From: Bursaphelenchus xylophilus
Lineage: Eukaryota; Nematoda; Chromadorea; Rhabditida; Aphelenchoididae
Length of the DNA stretch: 64,000 bases
Assembly: GCA_904066235.2 (NCBI GenBank)
Contig: CAJFCV020000006.1
Span: 4,774,001 to 4,838,000, forward strand
Reading direction: 5' to 3'
Both the position numbers and the translations under genes were made by a program. Position 1 is the first letter of the stretch, and each line of letters starts with the position of its first letter. Of this stretch, positions 57,959 to 64,000 are shown piece after piece. Under the pieces are notes generated by a model. That model saw only the letters and a list, made by a program, of their open reading frames with translations, was not told the origin of the DNA and ran no database searches.

Positions 57959-59531
57959 ATGGTGGAAATTCTCGATCCGACCCCAGCTTTTGCTGACAAA
58001 GAATTCATCGATTGGTGGGAGCATCTTGGAATTCAGCCGGTAAGTAACCGTTGTTTGTTTCTGATTTCACGGTCCTTCTTTTCCGCAAGGAATGGAAGTC
58101 ATCGAAAAAGGCAAAATTCTGCACGAATTGATTCATTTACGAAATATTTGCAGATGCTTCAAGAAGTCTACAACCAGACCTTTACGTCTGAGTTCTCTCA
58201 TCGCACTGTAAAGCAGACTTATTTAAATTTGATAAATGCTCATCGACAGAGAATACAGCGTTTTTTCATAGCTGAAGACGAGGATGAAGACAAGAAATTA
58301 GCTGATACGATGGCAGAATTGGATGATATTGCGCGCAAGGTGGAGGAAATGCGGACATATGAGGAGGCAATGGAGCAGCAGAGAAGGTTCAACGAGCTGT
58401 TTCGTCAAATTTGTGGGGAGGATAATATGGCAAGCTTGAAAACATTTTGTGGGGGTTTTGGTTACCAATGTGGGATACAACATTGTTGCTATGAAATGAG
58501 ACTTTATTTAGCGTAACTTTCACTGCAGTTAATAATCTCATAGAGAGGTTGCATCGGCAGCACAAAACATTTACAGTGCTGACAATATTTTTATCCTTCG
58601 AGTCTCCTATATCACCATTTTCAGGAAGAAAAACTGCACTCACATTGGGAATCATTGGAGCGAAATTCTCGGGAGGTTATGAAAAATATGGAGGAATATG
58701 TGCGAGAATGTTCGAAGGCGACAATCGAGATTGAACAGAAGATATTGGACGGGAACAAACAGTACGATGAACGAAGGTTCTTTATTGTGAGGGAAGCGGA
58801 GAAGAAAACTGTCGAGTTTATGACGAAAAGATACCATAGTATTCGAATCAGGATTCTTCAGGACCTAAGGAAGTTTCTACAGGAAAAGGTGATACTTTTA
58901 GTAAATACTATAAGTGCAATTTCAGAGCGAAGAACATCTTCAGTCACAGATTGCAAAGCTTTTGAGAATTTACAACGAACGAAGAGAAGCAAGGGCCCAT
59001 TTGTCCAAATTAAGGTCCAAATTGAGCTCTCTTCGGATTCGATATTACAGTGAGCCAGTAGAGAAGGCGATTGAATTGGACACCTTGAGAGATCAAGTCC
59101 ATAAAAATGATCAGGAGGTGAGTTTTAAAAAGGCACAAATATTTTAGTTCGCAAAAAATGTGACCGATTATGACAGTTGTTTGTTGCAAGTAAGCTCCGT
59201 TTGACATAATCTAAAAGGTTTTGACGAAATTTGCTGAGAAAAAAGCAAAGCCCCTCTCAAGGAACTATTAACAATACTAAATCATGTTTTCATGTCTTAG
59301 ATCGCTCTTCTGACTTCCGAACTAAAAAATCTCGAGACAAATGCAGCTGGAATGGAGCCCATCGATTCTGTTCGCGTTGAATATTCTCCAGCCCAGACTT
59401 CACCAATCTATGACGTCACTCCAGTCGAAAATGCTCAACAACATAAGAGAAACAGAGCCGTTTCGATGACTCAAGTGATAGAGAGACTAAAAGTTCCTCA
59501 GATGAAATTTGATTTGGAAGAGAAAGATTAA
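57959..59531 (+). CDS. Coiled-coil protein, unrecognised
   Basis: Exons 57959-58039, 58154-58339 (end uncertain), 58625-58888, 58926-59117 and 59301-59531; about 317 aa. It starts MVEILDPTPAFADKEFIDWW and is then almost wholly helical and charged (IARKVEEMRTYEE is in the part of exon 2 that may be intronic, EEYVRECSKATIEIEQKILD, LRSKLSSLRIRYYSEPVEKA), followed by a short tail with SPAQTSPIYDVTP. Long coiled coils like these occur in spindle, centrosome and cytoskeleton proteins, but I cannot assign a family. It sits between copies C and D of the precursor array and is unrelated to them. The exon 2 donor was chosen because it keeps frame. Confidence 0.65.
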
Positions 59532-59978
59532 GCAGCTTTGAATACCTGAATTTAACTTTAAATGATGTACACCGTATAGAGTAATACAATAAAACAAGTA
59601 ATAGACTTGGACTATCATAACACATTTCAAAATGTCACTGAGAAATTCATGCTTAGCCGTCATACAAACTATCATGATTTTTCATGGAGAACATCAACTA
59701 ACTCTTCACTTTTTTTAGAAATTTGGACCGCCGTTGTGGTTCTCATCGTGGTAAACACTCGTGCTGTGATAGCAGCAACGCAGCATTAATTCCAAAAAAT
59801 TGTGCTAATCGTAAGCGATCCATATTTTCATTACAGGGTCTTACAAAAAACGTAAACGAAAGTTGGAGGCTCTAACTTCCGGCGGAGGCGGCGCAGAGAG
59901 CTCGTAAAAGTAAAAAAATTGATGCTATATCTATTTATTGCGAAACTTGGTTACACCATGAACATTTCAAATTTCAAT

Positions 59979-60650
59979 TTACAATGGGAGAGGGAATGGG
60001 AGACGAGTAGCCCGGCTGACAGGGACTCCAGAGCCGGATCCGAGGCTCTCCAATTTGGCAATGATCTCCAGAAGTTTGGCAATCAATTCAGCGAGAGGGT
60101 TTTCATAAGGGAGGGTGATTCCACTGGCTACATCCCTCTTGGCACGGCCGCTCTCTTCTGAAGGGACGGTGACTTCCTCAGGGTTGATGGTAGGCAGGTG
60201 CAGAGCTTCCAAGATCTGGTTCAGGACATCGATCAGCAGGGTGAAGATTGGCTCTTCTGTGACTGGCTCGATGACATCTCTCTTGACACGGCCGGCATCG
60301 GAAGGGATGGTGACGGCTTCAGGGTTGATGGTGGGGAGATTCAGAGATTCGAGGATCTTGTTCAATAGGTCGATGATTACAACCAATGGAGAGGGGGGAA
60401 GGCCAGTGACTCCAGAAAACAGATCTCTCTTCACTCGCTCTCCTTCAAGTCCAAAGTCGGGGAAGGTGACGGCCTCGGGGTTGGCGGTTGGAAGGTGGAG
60501 AACCTCCAGGATTTGGTTGAGAATTTGAATCAAAGCCTCCAAAGATGGCTCTTGTGGCTCCGGTAGAGTTACAGGTGGAAGGTGGGGAAGTGGTGGGAAG
60601 TCTTGGGCCATGGAGAAGGCCAAGAAGGACAAGAACACAACACACTTCAT
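59979..60650 (-). CDS. Multi-peptide secreted precursor, copy D
   Basis: Same 223-aa design. Distinguishing residues are I41 (Val elsewhere), A56 (Val elsewhere), L68, S102 and I127. Synonymous markers CTA at Leu95 and ACA at Thr131 are shared only with copy E. Confidence 0.9.
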   Translation of the reverse strand: MKCVVFLSFLAFSMAQDFPPLPHLPPVTLPEPQEPSLEALIQILNQILEVLHLPTANPEAVTFPDFGLEGERVKRDLFSGVTGLPPSPLVVIIDLLNKILESLNLPTINPEAVTIPSDAGRVKRDVIEPVTEEPIFTLLIDVLNQILEALHLPTINPEEVTVPSEESGRAKRDVASGITLPYENPLAELIAKLLEIIAKLESLGSGSGVPVSRATRLPFPLPL

Positions 60651-61380
60651 TTTTGGAATTTAGGGTTTCGCTTCTTTCGAATGGATTCGAAATTACTGAT
60701 GTTGAAGGCTGGTGGGGAATGGCTTATATAGCATCAAAGTTAATATGATTCTGTTGATGATCTGCCGAGTTGGTTATTCTTGTCAATACAATGTTATTAT
60801 TTGTACGTTCAGTTTCAAAACCCACACAGATCTTTGACTTTACCATTATTCAAATCCACTGACTATAGCTGTCACCGTGTTATGCTTGGTTTCATCATTT
60901 TGTGACCATGGATTGTTCTGTTCACCGGAAATCGGCGTTGCCACAGTACGTTCCACCGTTAGGCAAAAAAATTGAATTGTTTTGGTGTGTAAGGTTTTAA
61001 TCCAGATTTTTCCCGTTCCAATAGTTTGACTCGAATTTTCCGTTTGTTGCCACTCCGCTCTCAATGTATGCATCAAAATTCAAATAAGAGTACAGCAAAC
61101 GAAGTGAACGATTCCGTTGTGGAACACAACTCGTCTCTGCTTTAAAAATGATGTAACAAAGGTTAAAGGCAATGGATTTGCATAATCATAACCTCAAAAA
61201 TCTGTGTGGGTTTTGAAACTGAACTCGCAAATACGAATATTGTATTGACAAAAATAACCAACTCGGCAGATCATCAACAGAATCAGATTAACTCTGATGC
61301 TATATAAGCCATCCCCCACCAGCCTTCACCATCAGTAATTTCGAATCCATTCGAAAGAAGCGAAACCCAAAATTCCAAAA
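60651..61380. promoter_or_regulatory. Shared divergent promoter region of copies D and E
   Basis: 730 bp, organised as in the A/B pair: mirrored leaders, TATA boxes (about 60723-60731 minus, 61301-61307 plus) and CAGTTTCAAAACCCACACAG blocks on each side, with an unmirrored centre. Confidence 0.75.
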
Positions 61381-62052
61381 ATGAAGTGTGTTGTATTCCT
61401 CTCCTTCTTGGCCTTCTCCATGGCCCAAGACTTCCCACCACTTCCCCACCTTCCACCTGTAACTCTTCCGGAGCCACAAGAGCCATCTTTGGAGGCTTTG
61501 GTTCAAATCCTCAACCAAATCCTGGAGGTTCTCCACCTTCCAACCGTCAACCCCGAGGCCGTCACCTTCCCCGACTTTGGACTTGAAGGAGAGCGAGTGA
61601 AGAGAGATCTGTTTTCTGGAGTCACTGGCCTTCCCCCCTCTCCATTGGTTGTAATCATCGACCTATTGAACAAGATCCTCGAATCTCTGAATCTCCCCAC
61701 CATCAACCCTGAAGCCGTCACCATCCCTTCCGATGCCGGCCGTGTCAAGAGAGATGTCATCGAGCCAGTCACAGAAGAGCCAATCTTCACCCTGCTGATC
61801 GATGTCCTGAACCAGATCTTGGAAGCTCTGCACCTGCCCACCATCAACCCTGAGGAAGTGACCGTCCCTTCAGAAGAGAGCGGCCGTGCCAAGAGGGATG
61901 TAGCCAGTGGAATCACCCTCCCTTATGAAAACCCTCTCGCTGAATTGATTGCCAAACTTCTGGAGATCATTGCCAAATTGGAGAGCCTCGGATCCGGCTC
62001 TGGAGTCCCTGTCAGCCGGGCTACTCGTCTCCCATTCCCCCTCCCTTTGTAA
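61381..62052 (+). CDS. Multi-peptide secreted precursor, copy E
   Basis: Same 223-aa design. Distinguishing residues are L68, S102 and I127, with CTA at Leu95 and ACA at Thr131 as in copy D. All processing-like sites are intact. AATAAA at about 62092. Confidence 0.9.
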   Translation: MKCVVFLSFLAFSMAQDFPPLPHLPPVTLPEPQEPSLEALVQILNQILEVLHLPTVNPEAVTFPDFGLEGERVKRDLFSGVTGLPPSPLVVIIDLLNKILESLNLPTINPEAVTIPSDAGRVKRDVIEPVTEEPIFTLLIDVLNQILEALHLPTINPEEVTVPSEESGRAKRDVASGITLPYENPLAELIAKLLEIIAKLESLGSGSGVPVSRATRLPFPLPL

Positions 62053-62666
62053 ATTGAGATTTGAGATGTTCATGGTGTAACCAAGTTTCGCAATAAATAG
62101 ATATTGCATCAATCTTCAATTTGTCTCCTATCGATTGAGCAAACTTTTTCGATATCAAAATGCCGGAAGAATTTATGGAAGACAAAATTAGTCCTAAAAA
62201 GTTTCGCTACGGCCGTTTCACAACCCACCCACTAGATAACCATAAAATTTATTCAAATCGACAAAGTTTGCGTCAAATTTTTCATTTGTTTTCGAAGAGT
62301 ATGATTTTCGCTTGTTTATGTGATCCAACACACCAGTTCAGATACTTTACATATTAATGTTGATTCACCATTTTTTGGATGCATCCCGACTACAGTCGAA
62401 CTCTATATCTTTGGACATGCTTGTCGCTGTCCTTACAGATAATCAACTAAACAAAGGCTTAATTTATTGAATAAAAATATAATATTATTTTTTTAAATTT
62501 TCTATTGCTTTTTCAAATTTACAATTTTTTCCCCTTTACCTTTTTTTTTGGCTTTTTATTTAAATTTTATAATTATTCTTGGATTGTTTTGTTGTTTGTT
62601 TTGCTATTCCGGTCGTCTGAGGGTTACGTTTCGGCCGCGTCTCGAGTATTAAGCACGATCTTTGTG
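62053..62666. other. Spacer with remnant of the copy C upstream block
   Basis: 62200-62400 is a diverged copy of 57500-57720. The rest is AT-rich and includes the promoter of the next gene. No further frame is supported. Confidence 0.6.
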
Positions 62667-63426
62667 ATGTTTGCCCCGCTCTTTATCTTTGTCTTGCTCC
62701 TGGAACCCTCCAGTGCACTGTAAGTTTACCTTATATCAATTTTGCCTTTTGAAAGCCTTAAAATTTTAAATCAAGTCACAAATTAAAAAAATCAACAAAA
62801 TCTTTTCTAACGACGTCTCTATTCAGTTTTTAACGACCATTTTATGACAAAAAACAAACGATTTTGTCATAATTTTTAATTTTTTTCACAGAAATGGTAT
62901 TCTTACAATTTTCTGGTCCGTTTAAAGATCTTGCATACCACCGGCTAAAATTCACAAAGACTTTTTTAAATCTTAATTTCTTGCTAATTTTTATCATCAG
63001 ACCAGTCGAAGACGTCCTTCCTCCCTGCAACAGCACCAGTAGGTATTGTCCCCACGGAAGAGCGGTAAGTCGGGAAAACAAAGTGCAATAAAAAGTTTTA
63101 CGTTTAGTTTTTTAGTCTAGTTTAGTTTTATTTATTTATAATGATGATTTGTGGTGGTATTATCACACGAATTTTCTCCGAAAATAATTTTTTTTTAGAA
63201 TAGCAACATTTTTTACCAGGCATTTTTTTAATTGCAGGTCTACGCCAAGGATTACAACACGGATTACTTGGGCCCCATTCCGAATGCCGCCGATTACAAG
63301 GATGTCTTGGATGACGTCGTGGTCCCCCGGAAAATTGCCTTCAGAAAAAGCGACGAAGAAAAAGCACGGCGCCGATTCGATAACTTCGAGGATAAGAACA
63401 ACTACCCTGCCTTCATCACCCCTTAA
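62667..63426 (+). CDS. Secreted 101-aa protein, unrecognised
   Basis: Exons 62667-62719, 63001-63064 and 63238-63426. Signal peptide MFAPLFIFVLLLEPSSAL. The mature part begins PVEDVLPPCNSTSRYCPHGR, with two Cys and an N-glycosylation sequon (NST), followed by VYAKDYNTDYLGPIPNAADY, a DVLDDVVVPRK segment, and an acidic/basic tail ending NNYPAFITP. Phases agree throughout. An additional exon near 62892 would bring a stop and was rejected. It converges with the TTL gene; the stops are 36 bp apart. Confidence 0.75.
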
Positions 63427-63461
63427 ATTTATCCGATTTTATAAAAAGTAAAAATGATATT

Positions 63462-63995
63462 TTAAGGTTCGTAGTTATAAGAGCCGTTTTCGCATGTGGT
63501 GCTGTCTTGGAATTCATGGTCAACGGATTCAAGATGGATTTCCCCGAGGTGATAGTTGTGTTTCTTCTTGTTGTAACCGATATGTCGTTTATGGACGTAG
63601 CAGGATAAGCATTGGGCAACTGATTGACAGCGGTGATAGCCGAAAGAAGAAAGAAATCGAGAGAAAAAATTTTTTTTGTCGACTGCTTACATTTTGATGT
63701 AAGGTCGACCTCCAAAGACATCAGATTGACTAGTATCAAGAAAGAATTCCCCCTCTTCCCAAGCATTTTTTACATCCAATTGGTGCATCTCCTCATCCCA
63801 CAATTCCACTCTCTGAAACAAAATTATTAAATGTGTTTATTCTCTCATAAAAACCAAGAAACTCACAAATTTATTCAAGCCGTGTAATGTTTGATTCCGG
63901 CATCTGAGGACTCCATCGACCCAAATAGATGTCCCCGAGACTTCCCAAATAATTAATTGTAGGACAAAACAGACTCCAAAAAATCGATGACTCAT
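63462..63995 (-). CDS. ttr: Transthyretin-like (TTL) family protein
   Basis: Nematode-specific secreted beta-sandwich family. Exons 63995-63867, 63812-63691 and 63639-63462; 142 aa. A signal peptide (MSHRFFGVCFVLQLIIWEVS) is followed by VDGVLRCRNQTLHGLNKF, RVELWDEEMHQ, WEEGEFFLDTSQSDVFGG and RPYIKIYHRCQSV, the last matching the family's PYLKI-Y/H-H-x-C motif across the second intron. The C-terminus is YHLGEIHLESVDHEFQDS. To keep this motif and the frame, the second intron must end TTTCGG rather than AG, an apparent non-canonical acceptor or sequence difference. The window ends 5 bp before the ATG, so the promoter is outside. Confidence 0.75.
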
Positions 63996-64000
63996 AATCT

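Larger units (their letters stand above)
59930..62112. repeat. Palindromic gene pair D/E, inverted copy of the A/B block
   Basis: Arms of about 0.95 kb hold copies D and E head to head. The unique centre (about 60.88-61.15 kb) matches the A/B centre in reverse complement: a block with AACGGGAAAAATCTGGA at 54497-54513 appears inverted at about 61000-61018. So the whole A/B palindrome was duplicated in opposite orientation. Confidence 0.85.

Overview
The window is nematode nuclear DNA. It carries a single-exon cuticle collagen, a transthyretin-like (TTL) gene, a 14-3-3 gene close to C. elegans FTT-2, a polymerase III-type tRNA-derived cassette in several inverted-repeat elements, and genes broken by very short introns (34, 35, 37, 39 and 41 nt are inferred here). 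Several start codons sit just after a TTTYAG acceptor, which fits trans-splicing. I cannot name the species.

Layout. 1-3.2 kb: upstream sequence with no convincing gene. 3.2-14.3 kb: compact housekeeping genes: 14-3-3 with a duplicated alternative exon, dehydrodolichyl diphosphate synthase, GPHR/GPR89, cytochrome bc1 subunit 2, and an NME6-type nucleoside diphosphate kinase whose only intron is swollen by two inverted-repeat elements. 14.5-19.2 kb (minus strand): a secreted five-TSR thrombospondin type-1 protein. Its second intron holds a 5'-truncated BEL/Pao-type retroelement with an integrase tail, an env-like region and a 3' LTR-like tail. The same interval is studded with a 9-bp near-palindrome, GCAC(A/T)GTGC, often at about 30-bp spacing. 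19.8-30.9 kb: an unrecognised 434-aa protein, nested MITEs, a small secreted protein, thymidylate synthase, complex I subunit NDUFB10, a tiny membrane protein, an MFSD8/CLN7-like transporter and a 79-aa secreted peptide. 30.9-51.4 kb: gene-poor, with only a small I29-inhibitor-like gene and the collagen among foldback and MITE elements. 51.5-53.2 kb: an EEIG1/FAM102-like NT-C2 protein. 53.4-62.1 kb: five almost identical 223-aa secreted proteins, four of them in two head-to-head palindromes, with an unrelated coiled-coil gene between. 62.7-64.0 kb: a small secreted protein converging on a TTL gene.

The most unusual system is the 53.4-62.1 kb array. Each copy encodes a signal peptide and four related amphipathic segments separated by KR or TR sites, as in a precursor of several processed peptides. 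Two palindromic gene pairs are themselves inverted copies of each other, and the sequence variants suggest arm-to-arm gene conversion. Other strong signals are two 164-nt alternative exons in 14-3-3 whose lengths make them obligatorily exclusive, three transposon-like elements with TAA target duplications carrying tRNA-derived A/B-box cassettes, and the spaced GCAC(A/T)GTGC arrays.

All gene models were built by hand from reading frame, splice consensus and remembered family similarity. No alignment or database search was run.
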